Shown piece by piece: positions 36,052-42,517 of a stretch of DNA of 64,000 bases. Made by a program: the position numbers and the translations under genes. Every line of letters starts with the position of its first letter. The first letter of the stretch is position 1. The notes beneath the pieces were generated by a model that was given only the letters and a program-made list of their open reading frames with translations, ran no database searches and was not told the origin of the DNA. The stretch comes from NIOZ-UU13 sp964653075 (GTDB lineage: Bacteria > Planctomycetota > Phycisphaerae > Sedimentisphaerales > Anaerobacaceae). The stretch spans positions 55,756 through 119,755 of the forward strand of contig CAZZAX010000002.1 in the NCBI GenBank assembly GCA_964653075.1, written 5' to 3'.

Positions 36052-36486
36052 TTACAACAAAAAGTGTTGGGGGCCGGAAGAATCCCTTGTGGTTACTGTT
36101 ACTTCTGAATTTACTGTGTCGTGCATGACCCATTGTGTGTCATTAATGACACACTTTAGCAAAAATCCCTTAATACACGAAGTCGTAACTCTTTTATGAT
36201 TTTCCCACAATGATAAGTGTGAGGCTTCAATTACTTTCACCATCTCGTCTTTTGCTCGCTCCAACTGAACATCCCTGCCTGCGGCAAAACGCACGTCAAA
36301 AGGCACCACGATATCAGGCTCAAAAACAAGACCCTCTAAGCACTTTCCATCAACAACTATCATACAAACACCGTAGCAAAGAATCGAGTCCTTAAAAATG
36401 CTATTTAATTCTTCACCCTGAGCTTCAGACGAAGGGCCGACATTGTCATTCCTTCGCAGGCAGGAATCCAGAAAATAATCAATCAT
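36052..36486 (-). pseudogene. Relic of an S41 (C-terminal processing) peptidase, 3' end only
   Basis: An open frame of 144 codons. Its middle reads DGKCLEGLVFEPDIVV then PFDVRFAAGRDVQLERAKDE, which is the characteristic end of S41 peptidases (LEGxGVxPDxxV ... GRDxQLExA). The catalytic Ser/Lys domain, PDZ domain and signal are missing. The first residues (FLDSCLRRNDN) are simply the translation of a dispersed intergenic repeat at 36444-36472, so the apparent start is not a gene start. I read it as a decayed gene end. Confidence 0.6.
36444..36472. repeat. REP-like palindromic repeat
   Basis: GTCATTCCTTCGCAGG followed by CAGGAATCCAG, with ATTCC/GGAAT arms. It resembles the common GTCATTCC...GGAATCCAG repeat of many bacterial genomes (from memory). 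It abuts the S41 relic. Confidence 0.45.
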
Positions 36487-36510
36487 CAGTCATCGTTAAT
36501 CATTTGAAAA

Positions 36511-36552
36511 GTTTACCCCCGATGTAAGCTTACTTGCCTTTCTGTCGGGGGC
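36511..36552. repeat. CCCCCG...CGGGGG palindromic repeat, copy 1
   Basis: GTTTACCCCCGATG...CTTGCCTTTCTGTCGGGGGC, with 7-base arms CCCCCGA/TCGGGGG and the inner palindrome GTAAGCTTAC. It is followed by CTGGCC...GGTAGAAATACTATA, which also occurs, in nearly the same form, after copy 2. The whole of 36487-37684 (about 1.2 kb) holds only repeats and relics, apart from the small fragments listed separately. Confidence 0.6.
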
Positions 36553-36603
36553 TGGCCTTCGGTAGAAATACTATAACTCATCCTCTCATTTTACTCAAAC
36601 ATC

Positions 36604-36632
36604 CGCGCTAGATGTCATTGACAGGTAGTGAA
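36604..36632. repeat. 29-base direct repeat, copy 1
   Basis: CGCGCTAGATGTCATTGACA followed by GGTAGTGAA. Copy 2 at 36694-36722 differs at only two positions; the copies start 90 bases apart. Confidence 0.7.
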
Positions 36633-36693
36633 TTTTCTTTTATCCTCGCTAAAATCAGCAACCGACAAAAACCATAATCAGTCGTTTCCTGAA

Positions 36694-36722
36694 CGCGCTA
36701 GATGTTATTAACAGGTAGTGAA
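36694..36722. repeat. 29-base direct repeat, copy 2
   Basis: CGCGCTAGATGTTATTAACA followed by GGTAGTGAA, two mismatches from copy 1 at 36604-36632. Only two copies are present, with a non-identical spacer, so it is not a CRISPR. Confidence 0.7.
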
Positions 36723-36824
36723 CTCGCCATTATACATTTTTCCCAATCCCGGAAAAAATCCCCCTAAATAAGAATAATCAATCATCAATCGATTGCTTGC
36801 TCTACCAATTCTAAATTCTTCTGA

Positions 36825-36866
36825 GTTTACCCCCGAGAGCTACACACTTGGCCTACAACAGGGGGC
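36825..36866. repeat. CCCCCG...GGGGG palindromic repeat, copy 2
   Basis: GTTTACCCCCGAGAG...ACTTGGCCTACAACAGGGGG. It aligns with copy 1 at 36511-36552 and copy 3 at 42037-42082. The palindromic element 36865-36959 begins exactly where copy 1 continues with CTGGCC, as if inserted. Confidence 0.55.
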
Positions 36867-36959
36867 ATTTCTACCTGCGGTTCGCACTAATTATTATCAC
36901 TCCGTCGCTTCGCGTCTGCGTGAATGTATGATGCTCATGCTGGCCGCAGGTAGAAATGC
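36865..36959. repeat. Palindromic element A with 16-base perfect arms
   Basis: Arms GCATTTCTACCTGCGG (36865-36880) and CCGCAGGTAGAAATGC (36944-36959) are perfectly complementary, with a 63-base centre. The related element B at 41657-41743 keeps CTGCGGTTCG near the left arm and CTCATGCTGGCCGCAGG at the right. Confidence 0.7.
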
Positions 36960-37197
36960 TATATCATCCGTCATCTCTGAACATAGCGAAGAATCTAAAA
37001 CCAATAATCAATAGTAAATAATCAATAATCATTTAAAAGAGCCTGCCCTGGGCGCCAGTTTGTAATGCAAATCCCTTGATTTGAGTTAATATATCTTCTG
37101 ACACAAATTTGCCTTGCAAATTTCTTTATTATGGTGTAAATTCGGTATTTGCAGGCGGACCATTTATTTTTGTTGGATTAGTCAATATTTTCAACGT

Positions 37198-37233
37198 GAG
37201 AAACGCCTTCATCTTGAGAAACGCCTTCATCTT
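37198..37233 (+). repeat. Perfect 18-base tandem duplication
   Basis: GAGAAACGCCTTCATCTT occurs twice in direct succession (37198-37215 and 37216-37233). Being a multiple of three, it may have duplicated within former coding DNA. It lies just before the decayed frame at 37245. Confidence 0.75.
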
Positions 37234-37244
37234 TGGATATATAA

Positions 37245-37463
37245 CAAAATTCTTGGCTGCAGGAGCATATTATCCGCGAGTTTAATTGGCCTGAATATGA
37301 CACTGACAGGGACGGAGTCCAGGAAATGGGTGCCCTTAAAAGACGCGCGTAGCCCTCTGGATGGTCTCAAGAACAGTTCTGGAAAGGGGTCTTATACGGA
37401 TCTGCATAAAACCCTTGGATAAATCGCAGAGATCCCCATATCTTCTTTATAGACAGTAGTTAA
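37245..37463 (+). pseudogene. Decayed coding fragment with in-frame stops, family unknown
   Basis: One frame reads EFNWPEYDTDRDGVQEMG, then a stop at 37350, then SGWSQEQFWKGVLYGS, a second stop, then NPWINRRDPHIFFIDSS and a final stop at 37463. The composition is protein-like (many W, aromatic and acidic residues), and the reading continues in the same frame across two stops. This fits a pseudogene whose family I cannot name. Confidence 0.4.
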
Positions 37464-37684
37464 AAGTGGAATCACAATTTACTCGCTGGGTTCTTATGCT
37501 GCAGAACCAGCGTTGTTTGGGTTCTTATACGCAACTATATATACATTGTTATCATCCAAGTCATCAAATGGCCTTGAATGAATATTTAGACAACTACCTA
37601 TATTTCAATTGAGAGCATGTATTTTGAGAATAAAAAATGCGATATACTATTGAGTTGTCTTTACTTTAAGCACAGGGAGGCATC

Positions 37685-37831
37685 ATGGACAAATTAATCA
37701 AGTTCTTCAAAGCAATAGTGTATTTTACAACACTGCCTTTTAGTTTATGGTTTTGGGAAAAGCCTAAAGCGAGCCAAGATGTATCTTTAAGTAAAAAAGA
37801 TGATAACAACTCAATTCATCGGACCCGCTAA
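37685..37831 (+). CDS. 48-residue small protein with one membrane-like segment
   Basis: ATG at 37685 is preceded by AGGGAGG at good spacing. The protein reads MDKLIKFFKAIVYFTTLPFS, then LWFWEKPKAS and a polar tail ending in HRTR. The N-terminal 24 residues form one short amphipathic or membrane helix and the tail is charged. Codons resemble the A+T-rich host rather than the G+C-rich gene that follows. The stop overlaps a hairpin with arms CATCGG and CCGATG (37817-37843). Function unknown. Confidence 0.55.
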   Translation: MDKLIKFFKAIVYFTTLPFSLWFWEKPKASQDVSLSKKDDNNSIHRTR

Positions 37832-37883
37832 AGCGGCCCGATGATCTCGAACGTTCGATGAAACGAACAAGGAACTTGCTCAA

Positions 37884-39821
37884 ATGAGAAACAGAGAAAT
37901 GATTGGAGCTGCAAGACACTTCGCTGCACTGGATGGAAGCCATGACGGACGTCCCGCCAGGCGCTCCCGAACAAGTATGCAATTGCTCGCGATTCTCAGC
38001 CTGCTTTTCCTGGCACTGATGCCTTGCGCGCTCCCTGTTCGGGCTGACGACGAGTCGATGTGGGCCGCCAACGCCACGCAACCCGTGCATGAGGGGGCAA
38101 ACGTAACGCTCGAATTCGACCACCCCGACTACTTCCTCGGCGAGAACGTGCTCATGCACTTCGTCCTCCAAAACACGGGCGACACACCGTTCGAGGCTTC
38201 GTGGGGCGGTGACTATCGAGGGGCGAGCCGGCATCTGCGGTTCAAGGTAACCGCGACGGATGAAGCCGGACAAGTGGCTGAAGATCCTGATCCTTCGCCT
38301 ATGTGCATGGGCGGCTTAGGTGGCCCCAAGACGCTCAAGCCGGGCGAGAACTTTACCACGTCGTTGCCGCTAATGCGCTACTGCGACATCGTCAAACCGG
38401 GTCTTTACACTATCCGTGCAACCCACGATTTCGGGTGGAAGGAAGGTGAGCGCAAGCGACCCGTTGGCCAGACCACGATTACGTTTCGCATGCCCAGCGC
38501 CGTACAGGCAGAACGAATCGTTAGCGAGATGGCGGAATTACCGGCCTGGCCGAACAAATTCTGGGGCAAGCGATCTCCCCCTTACGCAGACTTCAGTTGC
38601 CTCAGACATCCGGTCTATCTGGGTATCCTGGAAAATCTGGCCCGCAATAAAGACCTGCGAGCTTTTGAAGGCCTTGGGCGGACCCCGACAGTCAAAGCAA
38701 CCGAGACCCTGATTCAACTCGCTGGACACCCCGACGTAGAGGTGGCACTCAAGGCTGCTGACACGCTCAACCATCGGCTGCCATATCCTGAGTCCCACTA
38801 TGTGCCGACTTTTCCCGGCACGTCGAAAGAGCCTCAATTGAGCGTTCGCGGCAGACTTGTGGAGCGCGCCTGGGATGAGGAACTTATCCCTGACGTCCGT
38901 GCCCTTGCGGCGAAACTGCTTGCAAGCCAAGACCTCCCGACCGTTGCAGCCGCGGCTTTTATGATCACCTCCGTAGGTACCAAGGAAGATGCCCCTGCGG
39001 TCCTCGCAGCCATCAACAAAGCCAGGAACCCGACGTTCAGAAATCGAACCGAGCCGAAGGACAACATCCTGGACATGCCACAGCCAATTCGCGAGCTGTT
39101 GCGGGCCATGGATGCCCTTCGGACCCGTGGGTACTCTCTCGGTGAGCATGTTTCCGGCGATGCCGAGATCCTGCTCTACTTCCACATCCTCCGAGACGAT
39201 ACGTCCCCCCGGCCCAAACATTACCGCCAGTTTCTGGAGGCTTTCGGCACATCGAGCTGGTTCCCGATTCGAGAGGCCGCGGTGCGCTCGATCCCGAAGA
39301 CGATTCCTCTGGAATACAGAGACTTCGTTCTGGAACGGCTCGAAGACAAGGACTTGGGCGTCTGCCGGGCCGCCTGTGCCGCCGCCGGAATGTCGGGGGA
39401 TTCAAGATTCCTGCGTCCGCTGCTCGATCTTATCGCGACGGAGCAACACGAATGGCTCCTTCGGGAGGCTAGTAACGCTGCGCAAACTCTGGGCGCCGGT
39501 TTCGATTTATTGTCCGTGTGGGCGGATCGGCTCACGGAAGAGCGCCTTTACCACCTTGCGCTCGACGCTCTACAGACCGTGCTGGAAGTCCCGTCTGGCA
39601 GTTACTCCGGTCGCACCGATCTGAGCCGTACCGAACGGCTCGAACTGCGCAAGGCTTGGAAGGAGTTTCTTGCTCTGCATGCCGACGAGATTCGCGCAGG
39701 CAAACGCTTCAAGCTCAGCGATCCGGCGGTCACACCCGCGTTGGTGGGACGTGCTCGCTCGTGGCGACTACCGGACGGAACGTGTTGGCCAGTGTCGGTT
39801 GAAACAACGGCGCCAAATTGA
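37884..39821 (+). CDS. Secreted HEAT-repeat protein, G+C-rich, probably acquired
   Basis: 645 residues. AAGGAAC lies eight bases before the ATG. A signal-like segment (LLAILSLLFLALMPCALPVRA) starts at residue 33, so an internal ATG at 37977 (Met32) is an alternative start. Residues about 55-200 look like an Ig-like sandwich (GENVLMHFVLQNTGDTPFEA, LKPGENFTTSLPL). Helical repeats of HEAT type follow, such as HPDVEVALKAADTL, DVRALAAKLLASQDLPTVAA and DLGVCRAACAAAGMSGDSRF. It probably mediates protein contact in the periplasm. Base composition is clearly higher in G+C than all neighbours, which suggests transfer. It is followed six bases after the stop by an attC-like hairpin. Confidence 0.8.
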   Translation: MRNREMIGAARHFAALDGSHDGRPARRSRTSMQLLAILSLLFLALMPCALPVRADDESMWAANATQPVHEGANVTLEFDHPDYFLGENVLMHFVLQNTGDTPFEASWGGDYRGASRHLRFKVTATDEAGQVAEDPDPSPMCMGGLGGPKTLKPGENFTTSLPLMRYCDIVKPGLYTIRATHDFGWKEGERKRPVGQTTITFRMPSAVQAERIVSEMAELPAWPNKFWGKRSPPYADFSCLRHPVYLGILENLARNKDLRAFEGLGRTPTVKATETLIQLAGHPDVEVALKAADTLNHRLPYPESHYVPTFPGTSKEPQLSVRGRLVERAWDEELIPDVRALAAKLLASQDLPTVAAAAFMITSVGTKEDAPAVLAAINKARNPTFRNRTEPKDNILDMPQPIRELLRAMDALRTRGYSLGEHVSGDAEILLYFHILRDDTSPRPKHYRQFLEAFGTSSWFPIREAAVRSIPKTIPLEYRDFVLERLEDKDLGVCRAACAAAGMSGDSRFLRPLLDLIATEQHEWLLREASNAAQTLGAGFDLLSVWADRLTEERLYHLALDALQTVLEVPSGSYSGRTDLSRTERLELRKAWKEFLALHADEIRAGKRFKLSDPAVTPALVGRARSWRLPDGTCWPVSVETTAPN

Positions 39822-39826
39822 GGAAC

Positions 39827-39885
39827 ATCGAACAAAGCCTTCGAGGTGACGTCCTAAAGGCTGCGCCTCAAGGCACACGTTAGAA
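39827..39885 (+). other. attC-like recombination-site candidate 1
   Basis: Starts with ATCGAAC and ends with GTTAGAA. Inner arms GCCTTCGAGG (39837-39846) and CCTCAAGGC (39866-39874) pair with one extra unpaired C on the left arm, as in integron attC sites with an extrahelical base. The end CGTTAGAAGT is identical to that of candidate 2. It lies six bases after the HEAT gene stop and 24 bases before the next start. The consensus GTTRRRY fits except for its last base. Confidence 0.4.
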
Positions 39886-39909
39886 GTCCAATTACTTGAA
39901 AGATCTCTA

Positions 39910-41433
39910 ATGATACAAAGCCGACGACCATGGCAAATAAACCAATCTAATTTATCCCGTATAATTCTGCGTTCACCGATTGGCAAGGAGGGACCGATCT
40001 ATCCCAAAACCTATACTTATTACCAGGTCCTTGGCTCTTACGGTGTGGCATGGCTGTGTTTAGTTTATATGACAGCCGCTTTGGCAGTTGCACAGGCACC
40101 TAAAGACTTAGACGCTAAGGTGGTGCTGCAGCGTGCGGCCGCTGAATATGATAAACGTCCGTCGCTTCTGCATGACTGTGACACGGTCGTTACATGGCCG
40201 GGACGGGAATTTAAGCCAGGAGACCGAACTAAGTTGCGTTATGTGTACCGAGTCATTCAGGACGGTGATCGAGTAGATGGGACCATGCATGTGCTTGAAA
40301 CCGTGGATGGCAATGAGATACCCTTTAAGGAATCTCGACAGATCTGGGATGGTTCGAGGTTTCTACTTCGTACAAAACTTCCCTCAATGGACCATCATAA
40401 TGCGTATATCAGCCGAAACAAATCGCTCAGAGCAACTCTTTTACAGTCAGAATTAAAGGATTCATTCCTCGATGGTATTGGTATCCCTAGATGCATGGGC
40501 GATCATTATGCAAAAGTTCTCCTAGGCACAGCGAAGTTGAACCTACATAAACAGATGGAAGAGGTCTGTGGCCATGCTTGTTATGTGGTTGAAGCTAGTC
40601 GTCGTGAAGGAGAGATTTGTACATTCTGGATCGATCCTGCAGCGGGATATCATCTTCGTAAGGCGGTAATTCGCCATAGGTTGATCGGGGATCCCCCGCA
40701 GCCTTCCCCCGAAAAAATAGTCCGGGGCAATGTCCAGAATAGCGAATTTATCATCGATGAAGTGATATTAAAACAGGTCAGTGGTATATGGCTGTCGATT
40801 GCAGGGACATATGAGCAAAAATGGACCTACATGGATGGTCGCTCACATCACTCGAAACGAGTGGTTAGTCGGTATAATATCGTTTGCGACCCTGACTTTG
40901 TTGCGCTTGGCGCGTTTAAAATGGATCTGCCTGAGGGCGCGAGGCTTACTAACAAAGATGATGAAAATAATGAATACGTCTGGCGAAATGGCAGACCGCA
41001 AAAGGTCAACCGCATCCACGCTGAAATGGTTGGACGTCATGCTCCGCTTTTGGATGCGGAGAAATGGTACAATAGTCAAGCTGATGGATTCGATCTCAAG
41101 GGCAAGGTTATCCTGCTTGATTTCTTTGGTGTCTGGTGCCGCCCTTGTATGGCAAAAATCCCCTTCATTAAGGAACTGCATGAGCACTACTCAGACCGTG
41201 GTTTAATCATTATCGGTGTACACACTGCTCAATCCAGGGAGAAGGTCCCTGAATTCATATCTCGTGATGATATTAAGTACACAATTGCTGTTGACGAGCA
41301 TGGACTAAATGCCAAATCCTTTAACATCTTCTTCTATCCCACCGTTGTTCTTATAGAAAGAGAAGGGATAATAAAGGCTGTTAATCCGAGTGATGAGGAG
41401 TTGAAAGACTTATTGAAACTCCTTCTGGAGTAG
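39910..41433 (+). CDS. TlpA-like thioredoxin protein with N-terminal lipoprotein-sorting-like domain
   Basis: 507 residues. An N-terminal hydrophobic segment (GVAWLCLVYMTAALAVAQA, about residues 37-58) is a signal or anchor after a long positive leader; the start is uncertain, since no Shine-Dalgarno precedes ATG 39910. Residues 60-330 resemble planctomycete LolA/DUF2092-type beta domains (YDKRPSLLHDCDTVVTW, KLRYVYRVIQDGDRVDG). The C-terminal thioredoxin domain has VILLDFFGVWCRPCMAKIPF with the redox-active CxxC (WCRPC), then IIIGVHTAQ and FFYPTVVLIEREG. It should reduce or exchange disulfides outside the cytoplasm. Its G+C is lower than that of the HEAT gene; an attC-like hairpin follows. 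Confidence 0.82.
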   Translation: MIQSRRPWQINQSNLSRIILRSPIGKEGPIYPKTYTYYQVLGSYGVAWLCLVYMTAALAVAQAPKDLDAKVVLQRAAAEYDKRPSLLHDCDTVVTWPGREFKPGDRTKLRYVYRVIQDGDRVDGTMHVLETVDGNEIPFKESRQIWDGSRFLLRTKLPSMDHHNAYISRNKSLRATLLQSELKDSFLDGIGIPRCMGDHYAKVLLGTAKLNLHKQMEEVCGHACYVVEASRREGEICTFWIDPAAGYHLRKAVIRHRLIGDPPQPSPEKIVRGNVQNSEFIIDEVILKQVSGIWLSIAGTYEQKWTYMDGRSHHSKRVVSRYNIVCDPDFVALGAFKMDLPEGARLTNKDDENNEYVWRNGRPQKVNRIHAEMVGRHAPLLDAEKWYNSQADGFDLKGKVILLDFFGVWCRPCMAKIPFIKELHEHYSDRGLIIIGVHTAQSREKVPEFISRDDIKYTIAVDEHGLNAKSFNIFFYPTVVLIEREGIIKAVNPSDEELKDLLKLLLE

Positions 41434-41495
41434 CAATCACAACCGATTGATGGTAGGTTGAAATCAAAAAGTATATAATCTATTAGTGCGACACG

Positions 41496-41554
41496 TGCTA
41501 ACACGCAGCCCAAGCATACCCGCTGGCGCGGTCCGCTCATCCCCCGCGTTAGAA
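41496..41554 (+). other. attC-like recombination-site candidate 2
   Basis: Begins with TGCTAAC and ends with GTTAGAA. Outer arms CTAAC-(AC)-GC and GCGTTAG, and inner arms ACCCGC and GCGCGGT, pair with unpaired bases on one arm. The final decamer CGTTAGAAGT equals that of candidate 1, although the inner parts differ, which is the behaviour of attC sites. It lies about 60 bases after the thioredoxin gene. Confidence 0.42.
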
Positions 41555-41566
41555 GTTTCGTTATTG

Positions 41567-41601
41567 AACCCTCAGAAGATTGCGTTGGTCTTTTGAGGGT
41601 T
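41567..41601 (+). terminator. Rho-independent-type terminator candidate
   Basis: Arms AACCCTCA (41567-41574) and TGAGGGTT (41594-41601), a 19-base loop, then CCTTTCTTT. It would end plus-strand transcription from the thioredoxin gene. The loop is long, so strength is uncertain. Confidence 0.45.
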
Positions 41602-41656
41602 CCTTTCTTTGAGAAGGCTACACCCCAAACTGTATAGTACAGCAATGTGAGTTGTC

Positions 41657-41743
41657 CTGCCTGCGGTTCGGTACTATTTTTATTTACTACGTCCTTTACA
41701 GGACTGCGTAACTCTAAAAGAGCCTCATGCTGGCCGCAGGCAG
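41657..41743. repeat. Palindromic element B
   Basis: Arms CTGCCTGCGG (41657-41666) and CCGCAGGCAG (41734-41743). It shares CTGCGGTTCG and CTCATGCTGGCCGCAGG with element A at 36865-36959, but the centre differs. Confidence 0.6.
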
Positions 41744-42011
41744 CAAAAGCAGCAAATGAAACTTGTCCTCGACTCCGATCTGGGAGAAAAAATCCACCCT
41801 TCTTGAGTCTTGTGTCCTGAGTCTTGCATCTTATTTTGCCTTTAAAATAGGCAAAATAGCAACAATATTCGACAAAAAACGCTGGTAATTTTCAACAAAT
41901 TTCAATTTTTCTAAAAATTTTTTTATTCCTTTCCTTATAAGCACTTAGCAAAAATTAACCTTTAAAAAACTCCCTCTATTTCGTATCAATCGTGCAGGTA
42001 CGTCTAATTAT

Positions 42012-42034
42012 AGAGGGGGTCTTTTTTCCCCTCT
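42012..42034. repeat. Short hairpin AGAGGGG/CCCCTCT
   Basis: Arms AGAGGGG (42012-42018) and CCCCTCT (42028-42034) around a T-rich loop. It directly precedes copy 3 of the CCCCCG palindrome. The stretch 41602-42517 has no gene; it holds elements of this kind and A+T-rich DNA. Confidence 0.4.
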
Positions 42035-42036
42035 CC

Positions 42037-42082
42037 GAGCTTGCCCCCGGGCGTACTTACACGGCTCTTCTGTCGGGGGGCA
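42037..42082. repeat. CCCCCG...CGGGGG palindromic repeat, copy 3
   Basis: GAGCTTGCCCCCGGGCG...CTTACACGGCTCTTCTG then TCGGGGGGCA. It matches copies 1 and 2 (36511 and 36825) in arms, inner CTTAC/ACTTG, and CTGTCGGGGG. Confidence 0.55.
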
Positions 42083-42317
42083 GTACATGGTAAATATATG
42101 AAACTTGGATCATTAAAAATGAATTGTCAATCGTGTAAAAAGCAGTAAAAAAATGAAAAAAGCATCTAAATCAAAGGAAAAATCGACAAAAAGTGTTAAA
42201 TGTTGTGTTCTCGATTGAAAATTCCGGTTTTTGCGCGGTTATGTAGCTTTACGCTTGTTTTTGATGATTTACACGCGATAACTTATCACCCTGAAGGGTG
42301 TTTTATGCAAAACAAAC

Positions 42318-42342
42318 CCAATTTCAGAACTTCTGAAATTGG
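42318..42342. repeat. Perfect 25-base palindrome
   Basis: CCAATTTCAGAA (42318-42329), one central C, then TTCTGAAATTGG (42331-42342). As RNA it would form a near loop-free hairpin; as DNA it is a symmetric binding site. It is built from the same CCAATT word as the repeat that follows. Confidence 0.65.
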
Positions 42343-42400
42343 TGTAAGCTCTATCATAACAATGAATTATAATGATTTTATCCCGCTCGCGGGGCGAAAA

Positions 42401-42508
42401 AACAAACCCAATCAAACCCAATTCAAAGCCAATACAAACCCAATTTTAGGCCAATATCAAGGGTGCAAAGCCAATTCAAACCCAAACAAACCCAATCAAA
42501 GCCAATCT
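42401..42508. repeat. Irregular tandem array of CCCAAT/GCCAAT units
   Basis: About nine AAACCCAAT or AAAGCCAAT units, spaced 8-20 bases, ending ten bases before the stop of the 42518-44083 gene. Similar arrays recur in intergenic DNA of Phycisphaerae-type genomes (from memory). In translation they give KPNQ/KANPI-type nonsense. Confidence 0.6.
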
Positions 42509-42517
42509 AACAACATT

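Noticed and set aside
36604..36722. Possible CRISPR
   Set aside because: Only two imperfect repeats 90 bases apart, no array and no cas genes.
36793..37014. 73-codon plus-strand frame
   Set aside because: Composed of the palindromic repeat elements; no ribosome site or protein-like pattern.
37884..41554. Integron integrase next to the attC-like sites
   Set aside because: No tyrosine-recombinase motif was seen in either strand nearby; the cassette idea is kept only as a finding.
42012..42034. Terminator of the redox operon
   Set aside because: It lies nearly 500 bases past the last stop, and its T-run is inside the loop rather than after the stem.
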